DNA of 64,000 nucleotides, taken from positions 4,563,487 through 4,627,486 of the forward strand of contig OZ023181.1 in NCBI GenBank assembly GCA_963995505.1, read 5' to 3'. Positions 44,802 through 56,060 of this stretch are shown here, in pieces (position 1 is the stretch's first letter; each line of letters begins with the position of its first letter). Source of the DNA: Hypericum androsaemum (taxonomy: Eukaryota > Streptophyta > Magnoliopsida > Malpighiales > Hypericaceae). A program made the position numbers and the translations under genes. The notes under the pieces were generated by a model. It made no database searches and had not been told where the DNA came from. It saw nothing but the letters and a program-made list of their open reading frames with translations.

Positions 44802-45449
44802 TAAAATTTAATTTAACAACTACTACTTTGTATATGATATTTTTTTGCTTCCTCTTCCATTCGGCGCATTCATTATATAATTGTTTCCGCGATTAGTGTC
44901 AGTTGTGTACGATATTTCTCTTTTTTTAGACATTAATATTTTTGGATTCCCTGAAACCTTGTTACGCATGCGATGAAAATGCATCCTTCAGGTATATTTT
45001 TTTCACTTCAATATTTAGATTTGAGTATTATGGAGTATTATGAAGCCCCATTTAAAAAATAACTTTTACAATATTATTTTTTATATCCGTAATATTTCTT
45101 AATTCAAGATATTTTAAAATAAATTCGAGATATTTATTACTTGAACTATAACATGAAATTTAAATTGGAGTTCAGAGGTGACACCAATGTGTAAAACTTA
45201 AAAAGTACGTTCACTAATTTGTTTTTTAATTCTGCAAGTATTTAAAAATGTGTCTAACTATGTACTTAAAGGGAGCTTCCACAATAACACTCAGCACATA
45301 AATTGAAATCTGGAAGCTGACAGCCGATTCTTTTGTTTCTAATTTACTCAACTGCAAACGGATTTCCCGGACCATTTCCTTTGTGGTCCATGTGCAACAA
45401 AACTTCTCTTACATGTGCCTTTTTTGTTTTTTTCCAACTGCCCATTGCG

Positions 45450-45551
45450 ATGTGACATTAAATTTTTTTTTGAAAACCATGTAACATTTAATTCTGTTTT
45501 TTTAGGAAAATGTAACATTTAATTTTTTTTAGGGTAATGTGACATTTAATT
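45450..45551. repeat. Three stacked micro insertions at one site
   Basis: A 15-bp phrase ATGTGACATTAAATT / ATGTAACATTTAATT occurs four times, at 45450-45464, 45479-45493, 45510-45524 and 45537-45551. The gaps each hold a T-run followed by a few purine-rich bases (GAAAACC, AGGAAA, AGGGTA). The simplest reading is three successive tail insertions into the same target. Confidence 0.7.
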
Positions 45552-45840
45552 CGGTGGACAGATTTGATCACTCGAGACAGGTAATAGTAAATAATAGGAA
45601 TCAAATGATTTTTAGGTGGTAATTTTGTAAATAATATGACAACCAAAGAAAATATTAAAAAGTCTTATATTAAATATATCAAATTACGAATTAGGTATGA
45701 AGCAATTATGGAAAGATAAAAAAAGAAATTTTAAACATACCAAAAAAAGAAAATACGTTTTGAATTTACCGAGCTATAAAATAGGGATATGGCATTTATG
45801 CAAAAAACAAAAAAGACGAAATTTCAATAGAGTTTGGTAG

Positions 45841-46190
45841 TCGTGCGCAATATAGATGATAATGATATATATTCAATATAATATTGGTACTAAATATAAA
45901 TGATAATGATATATATTTTACTGATAATGGTATACAACGAGAATGATAATAGTTTGACAGTGATATTTAATATAGATGAGAACTGTATACATTGGTACTC
46001 AATATAAATAATAATGATATACATTGTTACTGATAACCGTATACATTGAATATGACGTTGATATTCAATATGAATGATGATGTTGTACATTGCGTTTGTA
46101 TACAACGAGAATGATAATGGTTTAATTGTGGTACTCAATATAAATGAGAATAATTTATATTAAATATAAATGATAAAGATATACAACTAG
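45841..46190. repeat. Degenerate 20-24-bp AT-rich tandem repeats
   Basis: Many copies of phrases like AATATAAATGATAATGATATAC and GTATACATTGGTACTCAATA. They resemble, loosely, the subterminal repeats at 28264 and 32085 and may belong to a third, diverged member of that family. Confidence 0.6.
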
Positions 46191-46990
46191 AATATGATAA
46201 TTGTGTAACATGATTATTTTTTCTTCTTGGTGCCGCCGGCTGTCGAGGAAGCTTTGGCCTGTCGCGTCTCCTCATCGAGACCGTTGCTTGCCATCTCCGC
46301 GTCTCCCCCTCGGTTGGCCTTGTCACTGTCTCTCAAATGGAGTGGTCGAGGTCCTGAGAAAAAAAATGTTGGGACCTGCTTCCGAGAGCATCGCTTGTCG
46401 CTTCGTCTTGGGTCAACTTTTAACAAGTACTCTGTTAGACATTGAACGACTGAGACGCCCAGTAGAAATCAAACCTCATCTTCCCAGGCATGGTAGTTTC
46501 TGCAACATAGTAAGAGTGTTTCAACAAACAAACAAAAAAGCCAATCCCATTTCTGAAAATGCAAGAAGCTAATACGAAGGCCAATAAAGCAGTTACATAC
46601 CTCAACTTCTCGGATCTTGTACTTGTCTCTTCAAGTCACAACCTTATAATTGATCATTTCAATGTCTGCAACTAATACACATGAGATATACCAAGATTAA
46701 ACCACTCCAATAGAACAGAACACCTGCAATAGAAATGGTAGAATTGGGATTTGCCTGTCTAGATTTTCTCTTGGGGAGAGGAGAGAGAGAAGAAGGAGGA
46801 GGGGGCGATTAGGTTTAGGTTAATTAGGTATTGTGTCAAATACCGAGTATTTTCCTTTGAGCAAGCTCATTAAATTTTGATTGTTGGATATGTTGGATAT
46901 TTTTTTAATTACATCGAATGACCCAAATGCAAGTCTCCACCATCGGGACATCTTTCATGTAGTCTCCATTCAATTCACTCTCCAGTAGAG
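46191..46990. other. Possible third member of the inverted-repeat family, interior and end
   Basis: Read on minus from about 46985, ATTGAATGGAGACTACATGA, GATGGTGGAGACTTGCATTTGG parallels the outer end of the 33441 arm in pattern. The middle (46220-46440) is GC-richer with short open frames on both strands that I cannot assign. No matching opposite end was located. Confidence 0.4.
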
Positions 46991-47006
46991 GATAGAGGAT
47001 AAATCA

Positions 47007-47223
47007 TAGGATGCAAGTTTTTTTTAGAGTAAATATACTACTTAGAACTCCTGGTACAACAATACATCTTAATCCCTGCCTCACAAGGAGGGCAAGTAGT
47101 GGAAAACCATTTACAAAAAGCATATGACCATAACCCCCAATATAAAACTAACTCCTATATAAAGATCCATATTCTTCATATGAGTTAAGACCATGAACCT
47201 CATTAAAATGTAGGATGCAAGTT
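47007..47223 (-). mobile_element. 5'-truncated LINE tail (191 bp) with 13-bp target duplication
   Basis: TAGGATGCAAGTT occurs perfectly at 47007-47019 and 47211-47223. The insert starts with a T-run on plus, so it lies on minus with its poly(A) to the left. No coding remains. Confidence 0.75.
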
Positions 47224-47725
47224 ACAATTTGGGCGTCAACAGTGATCATCATCTTGTGGGTGTAATAGTCACAGTGTTCAAGATCAATACAATTTTCAGG
47301 GTGAGGAGAAAGATAATTTGCAAATCTCTAGTGTGGAATCTAATAGAAACTTTTAAGAAAATATTTAAAATTACGAATCGAAAAACTTCAGATATTAACC
47401 ATTAGATGAAAAGATCCCAATTTATCAAAAAACCAAAAAGTGTTATATCTTTCAAACGGATAAAAAGCGTTTCCAATATTTAATCTACGATTAAAAAACA
47501 AGGTATATAATAAAAAATTTATATAGAACAATAGCTGACATATCTTGATTCAAGAAAAGTTTCGGCATCTATTTTTCCTTTGAAAAAAACTTTCTGAAGC
47601 TATAACGGATTTTAGATCACAACCAAGGCAGTAGCTAGTCTAGTCAATTAGATTGATAGAAAATCGTATGCTAAACTTAACTTATGTATCTAAATCTTTA
47701 ATTTAAGAATGTATGTTCCTTAAAA
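47224..47725. other. Spacer
   Basis: AT-rich, nothing recognised. Confidence 0.4.
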
Positions 47726-47730
47726 AATAG

Positions 47731-47988
47731 TATAACGTCCCATGATCCGACCGACTGTCTCCACAGACCAACACGAGTCTTTTCCAGCATAGTTTGTCCT
47801 CACTCGCACGCATCTCGAAAATTTTCAAGAGGTCACCCATCTTGATCATACTCTCGGCCAAACGCGTTTAACTTTGGAGTTCTATCAGGATGTGTGCCGA
47901 AAAAGAAGGTGCACCTTGTGGCTATGGATAGTACCAATCAAATCACTTAAGCATTTAAGACATAACAAATTATTAACGGGGTATCACA
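47731..47988 (-). repeat. Cassandra 3' LTR
   Basis: Begins TGTGATACCCCG on minus. The 5S-like part lies at about 47827-47915. The outer end has drifted from TGTTACA to CGTTATA. Confidence 0.85.
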
Positions 47989-48061
47989 TTCACCCCTCCT
48001 TAAATACGCAACGTCCTCGTCGCGCCAGACAGTACACAGAACAGTCCCAGAATCATTTTTG

Positions 48062-48072
48062 TTCTGATACCA
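48062..48072 (-). other. Cassandra primer-binding site
   Basis: TGGTATCAGAA on minus, one base inside the 5' LTR end, complementary to the initiator tRNA-Met 3' end. Confidence 0.85.
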
Positions 48073-48073
48073 A

Positions 48074-48333
48074 TGTAACACCCTGTGATCCGACCGACTG
48101 TCTCCACAGACCAACACGAGTCTTTTACAGCGTGCTTTGTCCTCACTCGCACGCATCCCGAAAATTTTCCAGGAGGTCACCCATCCTGATCCTACTCGCG
48201 GCCAAACATGTTAAACCTTGGAGTTCTCTCAAAATATGTGCCAGAAAAGAAGGTGCACCTTGTTGGTATGGATAGTACCAATCAAATCACTTAAGGCATT
48301 TGAGACAATACATATCATTTTTGGGGTGTCACA
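48074..48333 (-). repeat. Cassandra 5' LTR with 5S-like region
   Basis: Begins TGTGACACCCC and ends GGGTGTTACA on minus. At 48169-48258 (minus) it follows 5S rRNA: GGTGC...AGAACTCCA, AGGATGGGTGACCTCCTGG. Confidence 0.88.
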
Positions 48334-48391
48334 CATAGTCACAAAATCTTTTGCAATTTAAAACATACGCATGAAAATGTTACATTTTAAA

Positions 48392-48686
48392 TTGATTAAT
48401 CGGCAATTTAACAAATGAGGCTGTTCTCTGAGAATGAGATGACTGACATTCAACAACTGAAGTCTAGAAGGAATGCTGGGATGGATAAATTAATTAATCA
48501 GTAATTTAACAAATGAGGCTGTTCTCTAAGAATGAGATGACTGCCATTTAACATCTAAGGTCTAGAAGGAATGTTGGGATGGATAAATTGATTAATCGGC
48601 AATTTAACAAATGAGGCTGTTCTCTGAGAATGAGATGAGTGCCATTCAACAACTGAGGTCTAGAAGGAATGCTGGGATGGATAAAT
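48392..48686. repeat. 98-bp tandem repeat, three units
   Basis: Units start at 48392, 48490 and 48588, each with TAACAAATGAGGCTGTTCTC and AGGTCTAGAAGGAATG. The first and third units are more alike than either is to the second. The LINE remnant begins right after the array. Confidence 0.9.
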
Positions 48687-48719
48687 TGATTTGACCCCTG
48701 TTTCTTTTGGAAAGTATTG

Positions 48720-49790
48720 TGTTAAGTTGAGGTATAATTTCTTGCAGTCCATAAGTTCCTCTACTGATCAAAGTGTTGACTTTTTGTAGTGCAAGTTTGG
48801 AAATTGAAAGTCTTTCCAAAGATCAAAAGTCTTTCTAGAAGGTTGTCTTGAACTCAATTTCCACATCTGCAAGTCTATTCAAAAGGCGTATCCATGATGA
48901 TCCTTCCTGTAGTTTGTGTAATGCAAGCTACGAGGATACCATGCATGTCTCGTTGCTTTGCTGGCATGCTAAATTGACCTGGTTTCTCACTCCCCTTGGC
49001 TACACTCATGCTGAGACTGAGGTTCCTGGTGACTTCCGAACGTGGCTCGACCAAACCTTTATCAAGTTAAAACAGGCTAATCAACATGAAGTGATGTAGC
49101 AAGTTGATTTTACCTGCTGGCAGATTTGGATTGCCAGAAATCAATTCATTTTTTGAAGGAAAGAAACCAGACCTGATGCTTACTTGAAGTACGACAAAAA
49201 CAAAGATGCTTGATTTCTCAAACTTGAGAGGAAATGTTGGACCTACTTTTGATATTAGTCATGCAGGGTGTTGGACACCTCCCGACAACAAGTCCCTTAA
49301 GTTGAATGTAGACGCTTCCTGGGTTTCCCATTCTGAAGAGGCTGGTATTTCCCTTGATGTTCGTGATGCTTATGGGCACCTAGTGGCTGCAAATGTCTCT
49401 AACTGCAAGACCTCAATGGCCTTTGAAGCCGAGTTGTTGCCATCCAAGCCGCAACTAATTTCATTCATCATAATCTACCTCTTAGTTGCACTTTGATGGA
49501 ATCCAATTGCAAGACCTTGGTGGACTTCCTCAATTCTTTCTCCTCGAAGATTGATTGGCGGATCAAACTTCTTGTTTTAGAGGTGCAAACCTCTCTTTTG
49601 AGTTTATCTTTGTGTAAACTAACGTACATTCTTAGATCGACTAATCAAGTCGCAGATTGGTTAGCCGAATCTTCTCGTTTATGAGTTGTTTTAGAGGATG
49701 TAATAGTTAACCCTCCACTTGAATTGGAGGATCTCCTTTTGAATAATTTCTATGATTAATAAAAGTTCTATTTTTTAATCTTCAAAAAAA
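48720..49790 (+). mobile_element. L1-type LINE fragment (zinc-binding and RNase H)
   Basis: WKLKVFPKIKSLSRRL and CSLCNASYEDTMHVSLLCWHAKLTW (zinc-binding domain, 48790-48990) are followed by LKLNVDASWVSHSEEAGISL, MAFEAELLPSKPQLI and LTYILRSTNQVADWLAESSRL (RNase H, to 49684). The 3' part includes AATAAAAG and ends in eight A at about 49790. Frameshifts separate the domains, and one RNase H piece is out of frame near 49490. Confidence 0.82.
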
Positions 49791-52383
49791 ATATCGATTA
49801 ATCGGATATCTAAATAATGGATTATTCGACTGGGGGAATCTCAAAATGATCGAGACTCTCGATGCCAAAGGACACGTGTCCCGCGTCCTCCAAGCTCATG
49901 TGAGTGCACGTGAATTCCGACGATCCTTCGCTGGGCCCTCCACGTGTTGCCTCGGCCTTCTCGGCTGTTAATCCAAACATCTCATATATTGGGAAAATCA
50001 AATAGAATCGGAACAAGAATTTTATCCAAGTCGTATAAGATTGTGAAAATTTTAAAATAAAAATTTCTTACAATTTTTTTAATGGAGTAAAAATTCCTAC
50101 AAAGAACTGTTATTTTTTTGTAAAATTGATGTCATTGACTTGAAATCTAATTATATTTTATCAAAATAGCTTAATTTCGATTATCATGACCAGAAAGTAG
50201 AGTAGTTCCTGTTTTCGGTTTTAAAAACCATTTGAGAAGGATATGCACGTGATGGGCCGCAAACAGTCCATGTCCGGGGCCTTTCTATACCCTACCCGCT
50301 CACATGCACTCGAAGTTTGTTTCATTTATGGAGTTTTTGTTCTCCTTTTAAAGATTGTATCCCTTTTTTCGTTCATGTACTATTTAAAAAGTAATTTTCT
50401 CGATGAATTGGGACATTTAGATTAACCATAAAACATAGTAAGAATTGACAACGATTCAGAATGTAATCTTAACAAGTGTAATTATTGGTGTGAAAATTTT
50501 ATTTAAAAAACTTGCTCGATTATATTTGCTCTATTCGTAAAGTTCAAACTCAATAAAGTCTTGCTTTGCTACCACTCGAAACGAGCATATTATACGACAA
50601 CAACATTTTGTTACTATAAACTAAACACATTCGGTGTCATTTGTGGATTACTTAGAAAATATAAAACAAGTTGATACTGTTTGTAATGCGGTTAGCCTGG
50701 CCAACCTAGGAGAAAAGACGACTTTTGGGAATAGAAAATGGAAGGTTCGGGGACATGTTACATATGATTTAGGAATATTTGTGTTTGTCGTGTTTAATTC
50801 TAATGGAATCAAAGGAGACGTGTTACGTTTTGAGTTTGTTTTCGACTCGATATATTGAGTTTCGTTGTTGGACTTGCGTGGATTCAAAGCTCTAGGTTAG
50901 TTCTTCTTTCGGCTTTTTGGTTAACGGATTCAGTGTTTCAAAACTCGGAGATGCTCCTACTGGCATATTCGAAATACTAACTCCTAAGATTTAAGGGACT
51001 AAAGTTTGGATTGATTATAGTCTGAATTTATAAAAATGATAATTAAAGTAGTATTTGCTGTATTTTAATTGTTTGAATTCGAAATTTTATTAAGAAAATT
51101 TAAGTAAGGCTTTGAGCCAACTACAACTCCAACTCCAACTCCGATTATATTTATTATGTACGGCAGTAACGGTGGATGTTCTTTTTCTCTTGCGGGTTTC
51201 TCACATGATTTTACTTACCAAGAAAATTCAAATTATTTATAGTTGATAACTAGAGTAATCTATCGGACTACAGCTTGTTCTTAATTCTGCTCCTTCCATT
51301 TTTCTAATAAGTCGGGCTTTGTGCTTCTCTTTGTACACACCCATTGTCGTCAACGGTGGACGCGAGTAACATGTCGATGATGGGGATCTTATAATGAGCT
51401 TCCGCTTCCTGTCGTCTTTTAAACGAGAATCCGAAAATTTTAAGGGCTAGCACATGTAGTATACAATCGGCTCCCTTTTTATTTACACGTTAACGCCATG
51501 ATCACGGGGGAATAAATAGAATTAACTTTGTAAGTATGATGGCGTGTCTGTCGCTCCCGAATTGAATGATAACATGTTTTAATTTCGTTTCAAATATTAT
51601 CAAATTTTATTTACAACCGACCATTTTTCCCAAGTAATCATATGGCATCGCGTGAACATTTGTTGGGTTACGGACACATGTTGTGTCCGATGCAATCGCC
51701 CACAAAGCATCCAACATCTGTCGATTGGGAATGAGACGTTTGGGAGATTAAAGTGAGAATTGAATGATCATGGATAGGATATGCGTGCTTCTTGTAGCTC
51801 AATCTTTTTATGGCGTGCATGGATTGGTAACTTTTCACTTGAACGTGAGATACTAGTCTATGCGCAGCATGAGGTCCAGGCAATGAGAATAAAAACGTGA
51901 AAAACTATCAAAGGAATTAGAATGCTATTATGGAGAAAAAAAAGGAAAAAAAATATCAAAGGAACATGCAATTTATGTGCACATGTAAGGATTATGGAGA
52001 AGAAAAAACGAAAAAAATAGTCAAAGGAGTACGCGAGGTGTTAACTCAAGTTCGTCAATAATTGACTAATTTGGTGGCATTGCCAAACTATTATTTCTCC
52101 ACAGATAAAATTACAATGATGTATGTGGATTATTTATAACACAACTCTAGTCTTGGTTAAAAAATCCTAACCGAACTCGTATGTGACAAATATCTACCTA
52201 TAAAAAAATTGTTACATTTTACTCTTAAGAAAACGTTATGCGCAGCATAAAATACTGTTTGAAAACAAATTGCTACCTAATCATGGTTTATGCTTTGCTC
52301 CCTTTGCCAGTTACTGTTTGAAAATTTTACATTATTATTATTATTATTATTTTGATAAGTAAAGTATCATTCACCTTAAAAAT
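49791..52383. other. Long AT-rich spacer
   Basis: No gene recognised. Short frames at 50243-50425 and 50634-50858 show no familiar motif. A GC-richer patch near 49850-49975 and an ATT microsatellite (52331-52350) are the only marked features. Confidence 0.5.
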
Positions 52384-53224
52384 TGTTGGGTTTGAATGAA
52401 AATTCAATGCAAGCCCAAAGTGAAAAGGCCAAAGTGGAGGCCCAAAAGGGAAATGAAAAGTGCAATCCTACAATGGAAAGTGGCACCAACATTTTCTAGT
52501 TTATAAGGAGGAAATTCTTGTTGACTAGGAAATAAGTTGACCACCATGAGGGAAAGCCAACTCGGACCGCGACGAGGATGGTGCTACGCACCATCCGCGC
52601 ACGCGCACGCGCACGCGCGTGCGCATGTGCGCATGGCGCATTGGACGTAGGTCGCAATGGGCACTTTGTGGCGCACTTGGCACATGCGCATCGCCGCGAG
52701 GAGCTGGAGGAGCCTTAAGTATTTTTCCCGGGTCCGGAGAGAGCTGCGCAGCTACCAGAGAGACTTCCAGAAGGCCGAAAGGGTGCGAGATCCCTCGCGA
52801 AAGGGCGCCAGAAGCCACCGAGGGCCACGAGCGCAGCCAGCCAGCCTGCTGGCCGAGCGGACGTGTCCCTTCGGGGTGGCTGCCTCCCTGCCTCCTCCAG
52901 CCTATAAATAGGCCTGCCCCCTTGCCATAATCCCTCACCCCAGCAGCAAGTGCATCCATAGCATTGTTGTCTTCTCCTCTCCCCCCGTTCTTCACTTACA
53001 AGAGTCCGAAAGTTCTGGGTATATAAGGGTTTGCCCAAAAGTTTCGAGATACATGTGCAACGTTCTTAGAAATGCCCTAAACAGTCGTTGTATCTTGGGG
53101 ACGATTGCCGAAGTCCGTACCGCACTGAAATATACGGAGCAATCTCGTCTTACGGAGAAAGTGTCCAACACTTGCCTCGACTGCCGTAGATCCTAATCAA
53201 GTACACTAACCTCCACAAACAACA
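52384..53224 (+). repeat. 5' LTR of the full-length Copia element
   Basis: 841 bp. Contains a CG/CA alternating stretch (52594-52640, alternating purine-pyrimidine) and a TATA box CCTATAAATAGG (52900-52911). Confidence 0.9.
52900..52911 (+). promoter_or_regulatory. LTR TATA box
   Basis: CCTATAAATAGG, a textbook plant TATA sequence. The same phrase is present in the 3' LTR near 58236. Confidence 0.75.
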
Positions 53225-53226
53225 AT

Positions 53227-53241
53227 CGTAAGACGAGATTG
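53227..53241 (+). other. Unusual primer-binding region, complementary to the element's own LTR
   Basis: CGTAAGACGAGATTG starts 3 nt after the 5' LTR, exactly where a tRNA primer site should be, but lacks the TGG start. It is the perfect reverse complement of 53140-53154 within the LTR. The following bases GTGTACTTG also complement CAAGTACAC (53198-53206). Confidence 0.6.
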
Positions 53242-53287
53242 TGTACTTGAAGATGGCATAGACAAGCTCAGCACCGGTCCCGGGAAC

Positions 53288-54160
53288 TGTCCACGGCGAA
53301 AGGCCAGCCAAGTTCAACGGTACGAGTTCAAGAGATGGCAACAGAAGATGTTGTTCTATCTGACGACGCTCAACCTGGTCCGATTCTTGAAGAAAGAGGC
53401 TCCAGAGGTGGCAGAAAATGAGGCAGATCAACAGAAGATCAACGCCCTTGATGCATGGAGACATAGCGACTTCCTATGCCAGAACTACATCCTTTATGGA
53501 CTAGACGACACGCTCTACAATGTCTACACGGAAACCAAAACTGCTAAGGAGCTGTGGAGTTCACTCGAGAAGAAGTACAAAACGGAGGATGCCGGGTCGA
53601 AGAAATTCATCGTCGGACGATTCCTCGACTTCAAGATGGTGGACTCCAAGAAGGTCATCGACCAAGTGCAGGAGTTGCAGCTGATCCTTCACGAGATACA
53701 AGCCGAAGGAATGCAACTTAGCGAGTCCTTTCAAGTAGCTGCGATGATCGAAAAGCTCCCCCCACTCTGGAAGGACTTCAAGAGCTACCTCAAGCACAAG
53801 AGGAAGGATATGGGCCTAGAAGACTTGATCGTGAGACTTAGGATCGAGGAAGATAACCGAAAGTCCGAAGTCAAGCAAGGCAAGGCCAACCCTGAGACTA
53901 CCGTATACCTCACCGAGGAAAAAGGTAACAAGAAGAGGAAGAAGTCCGGGGATAAGCAGGAGAAGTAAGAGCCCAAGAAGAAAAAGAAGATCAAGGGCGA
54001 CTGCTACAACTGCGGCAAACCCGGACACATGGCTAAGGACTGTCGCCAGCCAAAGAAGGACGACCAAAGAAAGGCTAACCTGGCTGAAGACTTGTCCCAG
54101 ATGGATCTGTCAGCTTTGGTGTTTGAAGCCAACCTGGTAGACAATCCGAGAGAGTGGTTC
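53288..54160 (+). pseudogene. Copia gag with zinc knuckle, one frameshift and one stop
   Basis: Starts AKFNGT, then after a one-base frameshift near 53322 continues [37 protein letters not shown] and [11 protein letters not shown], typical of UBN2-like gag. A Lys-rich stretch contains a TAA at 53966 in otherwise continuous frame. The CCHC knuckle [14 protein letters not shown] follows at 54001-54042. Apart from the two lesions this gag is well preserved. Confidence 0.9.
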
Positions 54161-55060
54161 GTGGACACAGGAGCTACCCGCCACATCTGCTCGGACAAGG
54201 AGATGTTCTCGAGCTATATTCCGATCACCGGCCAAAAGCTGTTGATGGGAAACTCCGCAACGTCCAAGATCGTCGGTCTGGGAAAGGTGGTCCTGAAGCT
54301 AACCTCAGGAAAGGAGCTGACCCTTCAGGATGTGCTGCATGTCCCGGACATCCGCAAGAACTTAGTTTCCAGCTCACTGTTGAGCAATGCCAGTCTTAAG
54401 CTTGTATTTGAGGCTGATAAGTTTGTACTGACCAAAGCGGGTCAATTCATAGGAAAGGGTTATCTAGAGAGGGGGCTGTTTAAGATGAATGTAATAACTG
54501 TACATCGCACCTTTAACGGTGAAAATAAAGTTAACGCTTCTTCTTACTTGGCCGAGTGTTCTAATTTATGGCATGGTAGATTAGGACACGTAAATTTAAA
54601 CTCGCTGAGAAAGTTAGTAAGTTTAAATTTATTACCGTATCTAGAGTTCAACCCATCCGATAAATGTGAAGTATGTGTGGAGGCTAAAATGACCAAAGCA
54701 CCTTTCCATTCGGTGGAAAGAAGTACTACGCCTTTAGAGTTAATTCATACGGACACTTGCGATATGAAACACGTGCAAACTAAAGGCGGGAAGAAATACT
54801 TTATCACGTTTATCGATGATTGCACAAGATACTGTTACGTATATCTCCTAAAGGGCAAAGACGAAGCTCTTGATGCCTTTAAGAGATATAAGAATGAGGT
54901 TGAAAATCAACTCAGCATGAAAATCAAAATGATCCGAAGTGATCGAGGGGGAGAATATGTAGCTCCGTTTGATGAACTCTGTCGAGAACATGGCATTATT
55001 CATCAGACGACTGCTCCTTATTCACCTCAATTGAATGGCGTAGCTGAACGCAAAAATTGA
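54160..55060 (+). pseudogene. Copia protease and integrase core
   Basis: [12 protein letters not shown] (protease active site D-T-G), [17 protein letters not shown] (pre-integrase), then [43 protein letters not shown] and [13 protein letters not shown], which hold the integrase catalytic D, D and E. The frame is open until a TGA at 55058 in the position where relatives read Arg (ERKNRT), consistent with CGA to TGA. Confidence 0.9.
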
Positions 55061-56060
55061 ACTATTAAGGAGATGATGAACGCTATGTTGATTAGCTCGG
55101 GCTTACCCCAGAATATGTGGGGGGAAGCTGTGCTCTCAGCTAACCACATTCTAAACAAATTACCACACAAGAAAAGGGATAAAACCCCATATGAACTATG
55201 GAAAGGAAGGAAGCCTTCCTACGGTTACCTTAAAGTGTGGGGGTGCCTAGCAAAGGTCGAAGTACCTAAGCCTAATCGGGTGAGAATAGGACCCAAGACC
55301 ATTGATTATATCTTTATCGGATATGCACAAAATAGCAGTGCTTATCGATTTTTGGTACATAAATCTGAGAACCCTGAGGTAAACACGGGAATGGTCATAG
55401 AATCAAGGAAGGCGACGTTCTTTGAGAATAGCTTTCCTAATAAGGAAAGAAAGGAGGAAAGTCCAAAGAAAAAGGCTCACGAGACTACGCAAGGGTCAAA
55501 TCAGGAAGATGATGAACTTAAACGTAGTAAATAGACGAAGGTAACCAAATCCTTTGGTCCGGATTATCTGACCTACGCGTTAGAAGATGAACCCAGGATA
55601 ATCCAATAGGCATTGTCCAGTCCAAATGCTCCTCTCTGGAAGGAAGCTATCAATAGTGAGATAGAATCCATTATGCAAAACCACACGTGGGAAATCGTGG
55701 ATCTCCCACCGGGCTGCAAACCTTTGGGATACAGGTGGATCCTAAAAAGGAAATACAAAGCTAATGGATCAATCGACAAGTACAAAGCTCGATTGGTAGC
55801 TAAGGGGTTCAAACAGAAGGAGGGATATGATTTCTTTGACACGTATTCACCGGTCACAAGAATCATATTAATTAGAGTACTTATAGCTGTTGCAGCACTC
55901 TATAACCTCGAGATCTACCAAATGGATGTAAAAATAGCTTTCCTAAATGGAGAACTGGAAGAGGAGATATACATGGAGCAACATGAAGGGTTCGTGGCTC
56001 CCGGTCAAGAGCACAAAGTGTGTCGACTAGTAAGTCACTATACGGGCTAAAACAAGCGCC
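55061..56060 (+). pseudogene. Copia integrase C-terminus and reverse transcriptase N-terminal half
   Basis: SGLPQNMWGEAVLSANHILNK and KVWGCLAKVEVP (integrase C-terminal side), then WKEAINSEIESIMQNHTWEIVDLPPG, YKARLVAKGFKQKEGYDFFDTYSPV and YQMDVKIAFLNGELEEEIYMEQHEG (reverse transcriptase). TAG stops occur at 55532 and about 55607. A one-base loss near 56027 moves the frame, and QW is replaced by TAG TGA near 56065. Confidence 0.88.

Larger units (their letters stand above)
47731..48333 (-). mobile_element. Complete Cassandra TRIM element
   Basis: Two LTRs of about 260 bp (47731-47988 and 48074-48333) flank an 85-bp interior. On the minus strand the interior starts with the initiator-Met primer site TGGTATCAGAAC and ends with a purine tract (AAGGAGGGGTGAA). 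Each LTR holds a 5S rRNA-like region, the defining mark of Cassandra. Flanks are AATAG (47726-47730) and CATAG (48334-48338), a 5-bp duplication with one mismatch. It encodes no protein. Confidence 0.92.

Noticed and set aside
47827..48258. 5S-like sequences considered as 5S rRNA genes
   Set aside because: They are strongly diverged, sit inside LTRs with a primer site between them, and fit Cassandra better than a 5S array.
50634..50858. 74-codon open frame considered as a small gene
   Set aside because: No recognised motif and an AT-rich setting with no promoter or splice context. A chance frame is likelier.
52525..53038. Open frames in the GC-rich part of the Copia LTR (also 57851-58330)
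   Set aside because: They are in LTR DNA, not conserved as a frame between the two LTRs, and have no domain.
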